Source of the DNA: Przewalskia tangutica
Taxonomy: Eukaryota; Streptophyta; Magnoliopsida; Solanales; Solanaceae
Direction of reading: 5' to 3'
Length of the DNA stretch: 64,000 nucleotides
NCBI GenBank assembly: GCA_029844215.1
Contig: CM056724.1
Coordinates: forward strand, 34,510,446-34,574,445
The position numbers and the translations under genes are program-made. Numbering within the stretch: position 1 is the first letter of the stretch; each line of letters starts with the position of its first letter. Shown here in pieces: positions 11,091 to 22,689 of the stretch. Below the pieces are notes generated by a model. The model was not told where the DNA came from and made no database searches. It saw only the letters and a list, made by a program, of their open reading frames with translations.

Positions 11091-12700
11091 ATTAGATTAC
11101 TTATTAACATAGCATTTATATGTTAGACTACGAGTAATGCAAGATGCTCCGAAATGGCAAGGCCTGCATTGAGGGTTGACGATCTGTGGCTCCTGAACGG
11201 CTCTGAGGCAGGCTACTAAAAAGCCTGAATGATATAAACCATGAAGTGCTGGAAGTAAAGAAATAGTCTGAGATGTAACTATAGCCAACAAGGCTTACAT
11301 AAAAGCATGTGACTCTGGCTACCTATCATTATAGTCTATGAAGCCTCTAATGAAGTACTGAAAACTAATTGTTGATGAGACAATACCCCTGGCATACTTG
11401 ACTATTTTTAAATAATCTATAAGGACTGTAAAAAACAATAAGGTCCCAAAAAAACTGGGGCTCACCAATCAGCTTATATTAGAGATCCTAACGAGCAGAT
11501 GCATCATCCTGTAAATCGTTACCTGCATCGCGAGATGCAGGCCTTGGGAAAAAAGGACATCATACATTTAAATTATACTGGTATGTGAAGCAACTAAAAG
11601 AAAGAATTGTAATCGGGGTGCTCAGGAAAGGGAAGCCCAAATTAAACAAACAAATAATAATTACTAAAACTAAAACTGAAATTGTAAATTGAAACTGATA
11701 ATTGGAATGAACAAGAGAAGTGAAGTTATGAGTACTTCATGTTCTGCATTTGAAACACCTGTTTAACTATATTTATATGTGGGGCCTTGGCCCAATAATA
11801 AATGCACAAACTATAGCTTTGGATAGGTATACGTATACATGAGACTGTTCCCTTGGGCAATCACATATATTCAATATTCATTAATTGTTATTAAGAAATT
11901 GAGATTACTGGAATAAAGAACATAACTAAATTGAGACATGTATTCATGAACTGATTATAATACCCGAATCCTTAACTATTTCTAAACCTACTGAGTTTCT
12001 AGACTGAGACTCATGGGTATCAAACACGAGTCTATATTGATTATGTTCTGAGTTCACAATGTTCGAAATGAAGATCATGAATGAATTACAAAATTATAAC
12101 ATCTAGACAATAGAAGTTCTGCAACTATTTATGAAACTAAGGCATAACTATGTTCTGAGGCAATTCATAATAGCCAATAAATAATGTGGTGTAGGGAGAA
12201 TGATCAACATTCTGAAACGTAGAAAGTTGGCCTCACATACCTTAATTCCCCGCTCTTGAGTGTACCAATGTCCTTTTAACCCTTTCAACTTTAATCTATA
12301 ACAATACACGTAAAAGGGATTCCATATTAGCAATAAAACTCATGCTTTGATCATCTAAGTATTTTATCAAACATGTGGTGGGCATAAGGATCCACAACTT
12401 CCATTAATGGGGTTTTCTTCACCAAATTTCCATTCCATTACTTCTATGCGATTCTACGATCCCAATTAGCTAGAATTAATACCATTCTTCATAACTCATA
12501 TGATTACAACAATGATAAATCACAATCCCAAAACCCTACTATAGTTCATGCTAGGTCTGGACTTTGTTGGTAGTTTTGTGAATAAGAAATGAGGCTGAGT
12601 AGAGCTAGTAATGTTGTCTTGATGTCTATCTACTATTTAAGAAGAACATAAAGTTCTATTCATGTTAGGTGTTTGAGATATCCTCGTAATGAATCATTTT
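11091..12700 (-). mobile_element. Degenerate reverse-oriented gypsy-type LTR
   Basis: The block order (CTGGGGCTCACCAATCAG, a region of repeated ATGCAG segments, ACATACCTTAATTCC, promoter-like AT-rich DNA) resembles reverse-oriented long LTRs such as 41607-42023 plus 51329-52104. Boundaries and TSD were not resolved. There is no coding sequence. Confidence 0.45.
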
Positions 12701-12791
12701 ATAGTTTATTTATAGTTTATTGATCTAATATTGATCCAAACCATCTATATTATGTAGATTATCATTCATAGAGCGTTTGGGGACCCGTGAG

Positions 12792-14169
12792 TGTTAGGCA
12801 TATTTTATATACACTTTTTTAGTCATTTTTAGTTGGTATTTTTCCCATTTTTGTTGAAATAAGTGTTGTGTTAGGGTCGTTTTTCTTTCTTTTGAGTCAC
12901 AGCGGTTCTAAATGGCAAAATGACGAAAAGAAGCTAAAAGTGGGCAGAAAAGGAGGCTCCCGATGTAAAAAGGACAAAAGTTGGTAGATCCGGATGAAGA
13001 GCAGCAGGGTCGCGGCTCCATTATTCCAGAGAGTCCGCGGGAGTTCTGGGCCAGCGGCTGAATGAATAGCGTGTGGCCGCGCGTTTTCGAGTCGAAGTGA
13101 AATTGGCTAGGGAAAAGTGCGAAGCACGTTTTTGACAGCATATATAGACCCTTGGGACAGATTTTAAGGAGATCCATCTCAGTCTAAGATAATTTTGGAG
13201 GCGACAAGATTGGAGACCTAGTTCAATTTATTTTCTTTTCTCTTTTCTTATTTCAGTTCATGTTGGATATTGAATTAGTTCTTAGCATGTCTATGTCTAG
13301 GAGCTAATATTTTAATTAGGGCTTTCCATTGAATCACTTGAAACTCGTTTTCATGAATTAATGCATTAGTTTGGTTTCTTCCTCATCTTGTTAAGATTTA
13401 TTCAATATTGGTTTGAATGTTTGATAATTAACTGATCACTAATTGTCATAATTTATATGATTTCGAATCGAGATCCGAGAGGGAGATTTGTATGTGCTGT
13501 AGTTATTTAGACATAGGTTAAAATCGCGGATGAAAGTACCCTGATACTTGTGTAGTATTTAAGGTTATTGTTTTTTTTAGAAGAAACCAAACTAATGCAT
13601 TAATTCATGAAAACGAGTTTCAAGTGATTCAATGGAAAATTAAAAGATTAGCTCCTAGCCATAGACATGTTAAGAACTAATTCAATATCCAATATGAACT
13701 GAAATAAGAACAAAGAAAAGAGAAAAGAAAATACATTGAACTAGGTCTCCAATCTTGTCGTCTCCAAAATTATGTTAGACTGAGAGGGATATCCCTAAAA
13801 TCTATCCCAAGGGTCTATATATGCTGTCAAAACGTGTGCTTCGGACCCCTTTGCCCCTGGCCAATTTCACTTCGGATTCTGAAAAACGCGCGCGTTCCTG
13901 CGTTACAGCTGCGTGCCGTAACTCGCGTACTGCGGAATAATGGAGTCGCGGCCCTGCTGCTCTTCGTCCGGATCTGTCAACTTTCGTTCTTTTTGCCTCG
14001 GGAGCCTCCTTTTCTGCCCACCTTTAGCTTCTTTTTGTCATTTTGCCATTTAGAACCGTTGTGACTCAAAAGAAAGAAAAACGACCCTAACACGACACTT
14101 ATTTCAACGAAAATGGGAAAAATACCAACTAAAAATGACTCAAAAAATGTATACAAAATATGCCTAACA
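12792..14169. mobile_element. Palindromic TG...CA element with 5-bp TSD
   Basis: The two ends are inverted copies of each other: left arm 12792-13381 and right arm 13580-14169 (about 590 bp each, imperfect), around a 198-bp spacer. Both outer ends read TGTTAGGCATATTTT inward, giving TG...CA termini. The flanks carry an identical 5-bp direct repeat GTGAG (12787-12791 and 14170-14174). Each arm has a TATA-like CATATATAGACCC and a start that looks like an LTR. TG/CA ends plus a 5-bp TSD are integrase hallmarks, but the arms are inverted rather than direct. It could be an inverted-LTR retrotransposon product or a foldback element. No coding capacity. Confidence 0.88.
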
Positions 14170-14174
14170 GTGAG

Positions 14175-14853
14175 CTACTATTAACTAAGTGACAAAGGTA
14201 TGTAATGACTAACCCTCCTATCAAAGCATGATTTCTGAACTTTATGTCGGCTTCTAAAACAAGAGAACGTTTAAAGAAGTATTCCATTTATGTAGTTGAC
14301 TGTGAGTACATTTCTGTCTTTGAGCTTAGTAGATCATTTGATACGTATGCATAGATCTTACGGACATAGTCCATGGTAGATGATATCCACTACCCCATCT
14401 ATTGTATATTAATAATCCCTATCTAGTTCATCTTGGCCTATCGGTCGGTGAGTTACCTAGCCTATGAGCTAGTGAGATAACTGACCTTACCGTTGGTGAG
14501 ATATACACCGAGACCTATAAGTGGCTGACTAGCTATGCTATTATATTGAGTTAGAGCAAGTAGGTGTATTTAGAGTATCCTTGAGTTTTCAGTTATTGAT
14601 TATTTTAGTTATAATTATTTAGTTATCTTACATGTTCGGTACATTATATTTGTACTGACTTACCTTTTATCGGGGGCACTGCATTTTATGTGTGCAGATT
14701 CTGAGATACATCCAGATAGACCCTCTTAGTAGACATTATTGAGTTCAGCTGATTGGTAAGATCTAGATCTTTCAGAGTTACCAGGTTTAGAGTCCAGAGT
14801 GTTTTTGTTTTGTATAGATCATATAGGTAGGCTGAGGCCCTGCCCCAACCAAA
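14175..14853 (+). mobile_element. 3' part of an old plus-strand gypsy LTR (left of hAT)
   Basis: Repeated GGTGAG/AGTGAGATAACTGAC segments, then GTACTGACTTACCTTTTATC, CGGGGGCACTGCATTTTATG and GAGGCCCTGCCCCAACC match the 3' portion of long gypsy LTRs. The sequence continues at 18207 after removal of the hAT insertion. Confidence 0.6.
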
Positions 14854-16138
14854 TAGGGATTGCAAAATTGACCCGACCCACCCAACGATCAATGCGGGTA
14901 ATTATCTGTTTTGACCGACCCATGGGTCGGGTAGGGTATTAACCCGACTATCTGAGGGTGGGTTAGCGACGGGTAAGGATATGGATGTACCTTACCCGTA
15001 TCCTACCCATGATTCCTATTTTTTTAATTGTTATTTTATTTGTAGATGAAGTTCCTAGAACTACATCAAACTTAGTTGAATGTCCAACCATTTGTGTTGA
15101 TGAAGATGTGGATGATGAAGGTATGTAATCTTACATATATTACTTATTAATAAATGAAGGTGTAATTTTTTTCTATTTGGTTAATTCAATTAATTTTTTA
15201 TCAATGTTGTAGATCCTTCGAAAAAATTTCAATGGTCAGTGTAGTTTCACTACTACATTTCCGACCTAATGTGACGCCTCATAGAAGGCTAATGCAACAC
15301 CCTATGTAGTACCGTTGCATTAGATATGGCTAATGTGACGGGTTCAAGTGTAACAAAATAAAAAACTAGGCTAATGCGACGGTAGAACATGACTATTGCA
15401 TTAGACTGTCTAATGCGACGGTTCAGATTGTCTAATGCAACGGCCGAAAATGACCGTTGCATTAGCCTATGTAATGCAACGGTTCTTCCAGGCTAATGCA
15501 ACGGTAGTGTTTTAATCCTCAGCCCAAATAAACAACCAATACCCGAGCCCAATCCCATTTTCATCCCATACCCATCGATCCTCTTCTCCAAGATACCAAA
15601 AACCTGAAAAATCTGAACCCCCATCTGCCGCGAACCACCCCATATCGCCCATACCTTTCACCCACGCCCTGCACACCCTAAAATCCGCAACAACTCATCC
15701 CTTATTCCCCAAAAAATCATTCAAAAACAGACCTTTTTAACAGCTTTAATTCAAATTTGAAAACCCAGATTTTTGCCTATAAAAAACTCCTTCTATTTCT
15801 TCATTTAAGGGGTCCGAAAAAGATTTGATTTTTGGGTTTTGGCATTGCACCATTTTATTCTTCATCCTAAAAGGTCTTTTGAAATGAGCCTAATTAGAAG
15901 CTTTGAACGACGTTTTAAGATCTTCAAGGAAGGTTTGAAGCTGTAGACGTGAATCACAAAGCCTCCAACAAGGATTTGAACCTTCGACGGTCTTATGCGA
16001 CCCAATATCAGGTTCTTTCATTTTAATTCTGCTCTTGTTTCGTAATTTTTCGTGTTCTAACTTTGTTATTTTGTTATCTTTCTTTGTTTCATAGCTCACT
16101 TCTGTTTTTTTTAGTGCGACTATGTTCTTCAACACTTG

Positions 16139-16176
16139 GTGTTTTTGGAAACCTTTTGTGGAAAAACCTGTTGATG
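16139..16176 (+). pseudogene. Captured PPIP5K/VIH exon fragment 1
   Basis: Translation gives FWKPFVEKPVDG, preceded by an intron-like TTTTTTTTAG acceptor at about 16114 and followed by a GTGAGT donor at 16177. This matches the N-terminal ATP-grasp kinase domain of plant diphosphoinositol pentakisphosphate kinases (VIH1/VIH2), where KPFVEKPV(D/N)G is strongly conserved. The residue before FW is Cys where the family has Arg, a single C-to-T change at a CpG. Upstream of that, homology is lost. The split glycine codon at the donor matches a phase-1 intron. It is only a fragment and not a working kinase. Confidence 0.85.
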
Positions 16177-17060
16177 GTGAGTTTTCCTGCCTTCCCATCT
16201 TTGTGAGGATTTTATAAGTATGTGCTCTTATTTTATTTCTCTGTTCTTATGTGTTCTTATTTTATTTCTCTATTCGATTAGCTTAATATATAGTTTGCAT
16301 TATAACTATAATATATGGCTTCAATAGACTGCAATAGATCAAAAGGCAAGACTCATATCTTTGATGAGAAACCAAAATTGTACCATATTAGGTTAACGGC
16401 AAAATTTAGTTTGAAAAGTTTAGTTAGATTTGATCTTAGACCTCAGGTTTATTACTTACATCTTATGACTGCTATTAGAGTGCAGGTTTTTCTAACTGTT
16501 AGAATTTGCTTTTGTATCCATTAAAATTGAAATTGGCCAACTTCCTTTTGCATCTGAGACTGCAGGTGCTCTGCTTGTGACCTTTCTGCAAATATTCTTA
16601 TATTTTAACCAACCATTCTCTTGTATAGAAACCCTGATGGATGATTGAGGATGATCTTAGTGATCTGTGCTGATTCAGTTAGTTGTCTTTAGCTATGTCT
16701 TGGATGCAATTAATTTGATTCTAAAACTTTCAAGGAAAGATTTAGATATCTGGCTCGTGTGCATTTGTCTGCTTTGCAGCTATAACCTAAATTTCACTAT
16801 ACACTGCCAGTGCAATCATTCCGGAGAAGGATTTGATACGTTCATTCACTTAAATTTTAAATTTTTTGTCCAACATCAATGAGGATACTTAAAGAGATGA
16901 AATTTTCATTACTTTCATTGTGATAGTGTCAAGACTTATTTCAATTTCCTGCTTCTCCTTGGGCTTCATAGACTTCTGGCCAATTTTTGACGATAAACTT
17001 GACAGTATGTTGCATGTGCAATTTGGATCGATGTTCTCTAACTTTTTTCTTTTCCTTCAG

Positions 17061-17156
17061 GTTGGTAATCGTTCAAGTGAGTTCCATCCAGATGTTAGAA
17101 GAGTGAGACGTGAAGGATCCTACATATACGAGAAATTCATGCCTACAGGAGGAACA
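17061..17156 (+). pseudogene. Captured PPIP5K/VIH exon fragment 2
   Basis: After a perfect polypyrimidine-CAG acceptor (17049-17060) the sequence translates as VGNRSSEFHPDVRRVRREG followed by SYIYEKFMPTGGT. This is the next conserved part of the PPIP5K ATP-grasp domain; the family normally has YIYEEF, so one Glu is Lys here. Homology stops exactly after GGT at 17156, where the family continues with DVKVYT; the frame then runs to a stop at 17187. The exon that should lie between fragments 1 and 2 was not found in 16177-17060. If transcribed, it could act as antisense or decoy RNA for the parent gene, which is inference. Confidence 0.92.
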
Positions 17157-18206
17157 AATGGGACCAGATCTTTTAAACCTTTTTATTAGATAATGTGGCG
17201 ACGAGAAAGTATAATTACATTAAACATTGATGTAATACATGACTGGGATGATTATTAGTTAATATAATTTATCAACACTTGATCCCTGTATATATGTTTA
17301 ATAAGCATTGTTAGCTTTTCAGTAATTCTAAATTGTTTGATAAAATATTTTTAGAAGAGTGGTGCATGGCTGCCAAATGGATTGTCATTATTTTTTTCTA
17401 TAACTATCGCATTAGATCGATAAGCCGTTGCATTAGGTGAAAATTGGCTTCTTAAACCAGGTGCATATCTAATGCGACGGCCTGGTACAGCCGTCACATT
17501 AGGTCATTAAGCTATCGCATTAGATATGCACCTAATACGACGGTTAAATAGGGTCGTTGCATTAGGTGCATATCTAATGTGACGGCTATACACTACTGCC
17601 GCATTAAGGCCTTTTGGCCGTTGCATTAGACCTAATGCAACGCCAGAGGATGCAACGACTCCTTGTCGATGCATTAGGTCTAATGCAACGGCCAGAAGGC
17701 CCTATTGTGATGATTTTGAGGCGTCGCATTAGGCCAAAAATGTAGTAGTGGTTGTTGTTCCAAAGGTATGACTTTATTGTTGTGTTTTTTTCTTCCCTTA
17801 TATTGAGATATAATTTTTCTATATAATCTTTTTTTTTTATCATTTTCTTTTGTTTTTTCATAGATTTATGGAGAAGCACACTAAAAGTTTGAAGACCTTG
17901 AAGACATGTTTGATGTAGTTGCATTTTGTTTTTGAGATGACATTAGTGTATGGACAATTGTTTTCATGGAACTTTGATTGTATTTGGTAATTATGAAACT
18001 TATTTGGTAATATATTTTATGAAATTTGTAGAATTTTTGTCTTTTATTTGAGGAAGTGTATAACCCGTGGGTACCCAATACCCGAAATGGGCAAATAAGG
18101 GTATGAAAATTATATACCCAGTGGGTAATGGGTAGGGTATGGGTAGCACATTTGGGAGGGTGGGTAGGGTACGGGAATTCCAAACCCCGACCCACTTCCA
18201 TCCCTA

Positions 18207-18560
18207 CAATCAAAGTATAGTTATTATCTTTAGAGGCTTGTAGACATGTTATGTTGCAGTATAGTTTGTCAGTTTTGAGGCCTTGTCAGCCCTTGTATAT
18301 ATCTCTTTGGAGTTTTACTTTGACAACCCGCCAGGTGGTCTTGTCAGCCTCTTTATATATATATATATATATACTCATTACGTATCCTGAGTATGGTCTC
18401 GCTGGCCTATGTTGATTTTAATTACATTTCATATTGTCCCCCAAGGGCTAATGTGTGCTTGTTTGCATTCAGAGTAAGGTTACAATTTGGTACACTCGAT
18501 CAAGTAAGGCACGAGGTGCCGGTATCACCCCTTCTTATTTAGGGTGTGCCATTTATAGTC
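18207..18560 (+). mobile_element. 3' end of the old plus-strand LTR (right of hAT)
   Basis: Continues the LTR interrupted at 14853: TTTAGAGGCTTGTAGACATG, two GGCCTTGTCAGCC/GTCTTGTCAGCC segments, a (TA)n run at 18353-18371, then GCACGAGGTGCCGGTATCACC near the LTR end. The end around 18550 (GTGTGCCA) is eroded. Confidence 0.6.
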
Positions 18561-19163
18561 AGAAGTTTGGGTTCAATCGAAGAGTTGCAACTCTTTCAGG
18601 TGGCTTTTCACGAAAAAATGGTTGTTTACGAAAATGATTATGTCTGAAAAATAATGAAAAACATAAAACTGAGGTGAAATTAAAATGACTGTTACAAAAT
18701 TGATCATAAAACATTAATATTAACGAAATAAATTTGGTCGAAAAGATATATCATTCAACTAAATTGTCCAAATCTGAATTCAAACCCAAATTCAAGTCGA
18801 GTGATGATGAAGACACGAGGGGATACTCTCTCCTCAAATCTTTACGAGCTAGAAAAAGTACTTTTATATATAAGCACAATGTGGGACAAAGTTCCTTTAT
18901 ATCCCTTCATTTTTGAATTTGCCATTTCACTCCATTTTGAACTCTCAATTTCACATTGACACCACTTTCAAACCCAACAATCCCCTACGTGAATAGGATG
19001 TCACTATATAAAAACATACATGAAAAAATATGTGATTCACAAGTAAAGATTAATTGCATCTGGATGAGTAGGTTTTTCCTTTGAACTTTTCAAACGTATA
19101 TACCTAGACATCATACGTCACACAATTAATGCTTAACCATCTTTGATTATCATTGTTGTGTTT
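18561..19163. other. AT-rich sequence, no gene seen
   Basis: About 600 bp of AT-rich DNA left of the copia insertion. Short ORFs (for example 18734-18916) have no recognisable domain. A TATATAAG-like stretch near 18868 gives no basis for a promoter call on its own. Confidence 0.4.
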
Positions 19164-19168
19164 GTTTC

Positions 19169-19630
19169 TGTTAAAACTAATAAGAAAAAGCCCAATGTAT
19201 AACTCAATATATACAATGTATATGTCCTCTAATATTTCAGGCACTGGTCCAATAAAAGGACTGGCCCAAATGTAAAGGCCAACCCAATAAAGGCCAACCC
19301 AATATAGTATAGCAGCCCCTCTCGTTTATTAGGGCATTTTGCCTTTGTTATGTACATTAAGTCAGAACATTCGAGAAAGGTATCATCCTTCTCGAGGAAG
19401 TCTCCTCTTCTTCTCTTCTGTGAATCTCTCTTCTCTGTAACTTTACCTTCATCAATGAAGATGATTGTTAAGATCTGACTGTCTCTCTGTCTCTCTAACC
19501 TTCTTGCATTCTTTTGAGTACTATTTCTGCAAATACTGAAGAACTCCATCTTGAGAACATTAAAAGGGAAACCACCGACATCTCCTTCTCGCACTGGTAG
19601 TTGCGTTAATGGCGGTGTTGGATTCCAACA
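19169..19630 (+). repeat. Copia 5' LTR (462 bp)
   Basis: Begins TG, ends CA, and is followed directly by the primer-binding site. Relative to the 3' LTR it has an extra 15 bp, from a local duplication of GGCCAACCCAATAAA near 19267-19298, and four base differences. Confidence 0.97.
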
Positions 19631-19642
19631 TGGTATCAGAGC
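19631..19642 (+). promoter_or_regulatory. Copia primer-binding site
   Basis: TGGTATCAGAGC, complementary to the 3' end of initiator tRNA-Met and immediately after the LTR. It primes minus-strand DNA synthesis. Confidence 0.93.
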
Positions 19643-19875
19643 GGGCTATCCCTATCGGCTGTGCATGCGTCACAATATCAGATCTGAGTAAATCGTCAAG
19701 ATCTGAGTAAATCGTCAAGATCTGAGTAAATCGATCTGAGGTATCTACGGTATCTTGAAATCTATTCTTGTCTACTGAGGAGGTTTTTTTTTACTCCACA
19801 ATATTGCTTGTTTCCTTCGAATATTCTTTTGTACATCTTGATAAAATTGTTGTGATTAGTAGTTGTATTACAACA

Positions 19876-22020
19876 ATGGTAACAGATTCATCTATTGAGA
19901 GTAGTTCATCCGAAGATGGACTGTCTGTACCTATACCTAGAAAGACTGTTGGTAGTACCTCCAACTCCACTATACTTGACCACAACCACCCTCTCTTCTT
20001 ACAAGCCTCAGATGTTAGTGGTGCTTCCTTAATATCCTTTCAGTTACTTGGCTCTGAAAACTACACAGTTTGGAGCAAGTCGATGAGGATTGCTCTTCTT
20101 GGAAGAAATAAACTAGGGTTTGTAAATGGGAACTGTACTAAGAGTCAATATGGGATGGAATGGTGGGACCAGTGGGATAGAGTCAATGCTGTCGTACAGG
20201 CATGGCTAATGAATGTTGTGTCTAGTAGCTTATTGTGTGGGGTACTATATGCAGAAACAGCATATGAGATATGGGAAGACTTAAAAGAAAGATTCGACAA
20301 AGTTGATGAATCTAGGACCTATGACCTACATAGGGAAATTGCTACCCTTTCACAAGGGAATACTAGTGTGGCAGAATACTACACTAAACTTAAGAATCTC
20401 TGGGTAGAATACCAAGCCATTGTGCCACCACCAAATTGTGGATGTCCTACATCTAGGGAATTTACAAGCTACCTACAGAGACAGAAACTGTATCAATTCC
20501 TCATGGGCCTAAATGAAAGCTACATGCAGGCTAGGAGCCAAATTCTACTCATGTCACCTCTTCCAACAGTCAATAAAGCTTACTCTATGATAGTAAGTGA
20601 TGAAAATCAGAAAGGGATTTCTGCTAAGTCTGTAGGGCTTCTTGGAGCTGGTCCAACCACTACTGCTATGTATTCTAAGACTGGAAACCAGAGGTCAAAA
20701 AGGAATAACCTATTCTGTGAGGAATGTAAAATGAGAGACCATACAAAGGAATCCTGCTATAGACTAGTTGGATATCCTGCTGGTTTCAAGTCAAAGAGAA
20801 AAGAATATGCTGCTCATAATGCCCACAACAGAGGTCCAGAATCCTCTTCTGAAGACCCTAAAACTAACTGGCAAGTTGAAGGGGCACCAAAATTCTCCAA
20901 GACACAGTATGAGCAGATAGTAAAATTGTTAAACAATGAGCAGATACAGACAGGAGCATCTCAGAACTCTCAAGGTAATCAATCATCAGCAGATATGGCA
21001 GGTATATCAGAACTCAAAGCCTTACATGATTTTAATACTAACAAAAATTGGATAATAGATACAGGTGCTACAAATCATATGGTATCTGATCTAAATAAGT
21101 TAGATAAGATTACTGGTAAAATTGATTCAGTCACACCAAAGAAGGTGTTCTTACCCAATGGTCAATCTGCCCAAGTCACTCACACTGGTAACAGTACTCT
21201 CCCTAACAGGAGTACACTGGAAAATGTTTTCTTTTTACCTCAATTCAAATATAAGTTGTTGTCTGTTTCCCAACTAACAAAAGAGCTGAAATGTACAGCT
21301 ATCTTCTACCCTGACTTCTGTCTATTTCAGGATCTCTACAGTGGGAAGGTGAAGGAGATTGGTAGACTCCAGGATGGGCTGTATATGTTAGCTAATCATG
21401 ACAATAATGTACAGTACTCAAGGAAGACAGTCCTGAATGTACAAGCTAAGCCAAAGACAACAGTGGCAGAAGAAGACATTAATATGTGGCATAGAAGGCT
21501 GGGCCATACTTCTAGTAAGGTACTTAGTAAACTGATCAATGCTAGTAATGATGAAATTGCTAAGGCAACAAAAACTTGTAATGTGTGCCCATGTGCAAAA
21601 CAGAGTAGATTACCCTTCCCTAACAGCACTACTTACAGTAATAAAGATTTTGACATTATTCACATGGACTTATGGGGGCCCTATAAGATTGAAACATATA
21701 ATGGGAAGAGATTTTTTCTCACTATTGTTGATGATCACACTAGAATGACCTGGATATATCTACTCAGACTTAAATCTGAAGTATGCGTGGTAATTAAGCA
21801 CTTTCTTAAATACATATCTACACAGTTCAATCAAATAGTCAAAATAATTAGAACTGATAATGGAACAGAGTTTGTTAATGATACCTGCAACAACCTTTTT
21901 CAGAACTTAGGAATTATTCACCAAAGAAGTTGTGTTTATACACCACAGCAGAATGGTGTTGCTGAAAGAAAACACAGACATATATTAGAAATAACCAGGG
22001 CAATAAGAATGCAGGCTAAT
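19876..22020 (+). pseudogene. Copia gag-protease-integrase (5' part of gag-pol)
   Basis: Open from an upstream codon at 19768, but the likely start is the ATG at 19876 (MVTDSSIES), where gag homology begins. In order: a UBN2-like Gag; a CCHC knuckle CEECKMRDHTKESC (20716-20757) for RNA binding; aspartic protease with active site DTGATNHM (21058-21081); the GAG-pre-integrase zinc region (HRRLGH ... CNVC); and the rve integrase core with the catalytic triad intact at D (21667), D (21856) and E (21964), spacing DX62D and DX35E. The chromovirus array inserted right after the triad (…EITRAIRMQAN). The original frame resumes at 34852. As it stands the protein is truncated. Confidence 0.95.
22016..22020. 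repeat. TSD CTAAT, left copy
   Basis: CTAAT at 22016-22020 is repeated at 34847-34851, directly flanking the TG...CA ends of the nested array. It shows that the three-LTR array sits in one integration site. Confidence 0.95.
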
Positions 22021-22049
22021 TGTCACGACCCGACCCCGGGACCGCGACT

Positions 22050-22068
22050 GGTGCCCTACCTGGGCACC
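22050..22068. other. U5-terminal hairpin
   Basis: GGTGCCC-TACCT-GGGCACC, a perfect 7-bp stem 30 bp from the LTR end. The equivalent is at 26885-26903 in the middle LTR, 58965-58983 in the full-length element, and 42053-42072 in a shorter form. Confidence 0.8.
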
Positions 22069-22689
22069 CTTACAGGTAAACATCAGAGAAAATCAGCGGA
22101 ACATACATGAAACTTATAAATGAAACATTGGAAGTAAAACAACAGGTTAGCCGATAGGGCTACCTTCCTGGACATACATATATACAACCAAGCGATTGCC
22201 TCCTTTCTTTACAAATCGACCCACAAAATGTAACTACAGGACTCTAAGAGTTTTTAACATAATAACAAGTGATGGACGGGGCCCCGCCATACCGAATATA
22301 CATGAATCAACTACTTGGAAAACTGTACAAGAGATAAAGTCTCCGAGCAAATGGAGCTTTTTCCCAACAATCAACCGAGATCCTAAGAGCAAGGATCACC
22401 AACCTGGTACCTAAAACTGCGGGCATGAACGCAGCCGGGCCAGAAGAAATTTAATATGGAATGTAAATAACGTCAAGAAATGTGTCATAAGCGTACAAAA
22501 GAATGACAAGGACAAGTATAAAACAATACATACGGATCCTGCGTGTCATTACCACTTATGAACTTAATCGCACTTATTATCTTTTCCATTCTTAATAAAA
22601 TTTACACCACATTCTTACGTGCATTATTAGAAAAAGAATCATTAAGTTCATTACTATATAACTTACTTATTTTTCATAAGTATAATCCG

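Larger units (their letters stand above)
15248..17750. mobile_element. Pack-CACTA transposon carrying host exons
   Basis: The termini are CACTACTACATTT (15248) and its inverse, ending AAATGTAGTAGTG (17750), the signature of En/Spm-type CACTA elements. Adjacent 3-bp flanks are TTT and GTT, a one-mismatch target duplication. About 250-330 bp at each end are packed with subterminal copies of CTAATGCRACGG in both orientations (about 15265-15520 and 17405-17740), the transposase-binding arrangement of this superfamily. The element is 2.5 kb and has no transposase. Its middle holds fragments of a plant gene with introns (see 16139-16176 and 17061-17156). It lies within the hAT element. Confidence 0.93.
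14854..18206. mobile_element. Non-autonomous hAT (Ac-like) transposon
   Basis: The ends are TAGGGATTGCAAA on the left and, inverted, TAGGGATGGAAGTGGG on the right, the TAGGGATG-type termini of the Ac branch of hAT. The 8-bp flanks CAACCAAA (14846-14853) and CAATCAAA (18207-18214) match at 7 of 8 bases, as expected for an old hAT duplication. Both subterminal zones are rich in GGGTCGGG/ACCCGACCC motifs. Without the nested CACTA the element is about 850 bp. It keeps exon-like pieces with splice-like borders (about 15045-15120, and 17864-17920 after TTTTCATAG) that may derive from a transposase 3' end. It cannot encode a transposase. Confidence 0.87.

Noticed and set aside
16120..17190. A functional inositol-pyrophosphate kinase gene
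   Set aside because: Only two short exon fragments are present, an exon between them was not found, and homology stops abruptly at 17156 inside a transposon.
18353..18371. TATA box in the (TA)n run
   Set aside because: Simple dinucleotide repeat inside LTR debris with no gene downstream.
19229..19594. 121-codon minus-strand ORF, with a near copy at 37225-37575
   Set aside because: It lies within both copia LTRs antisense to transcription and has no recognisable domain.
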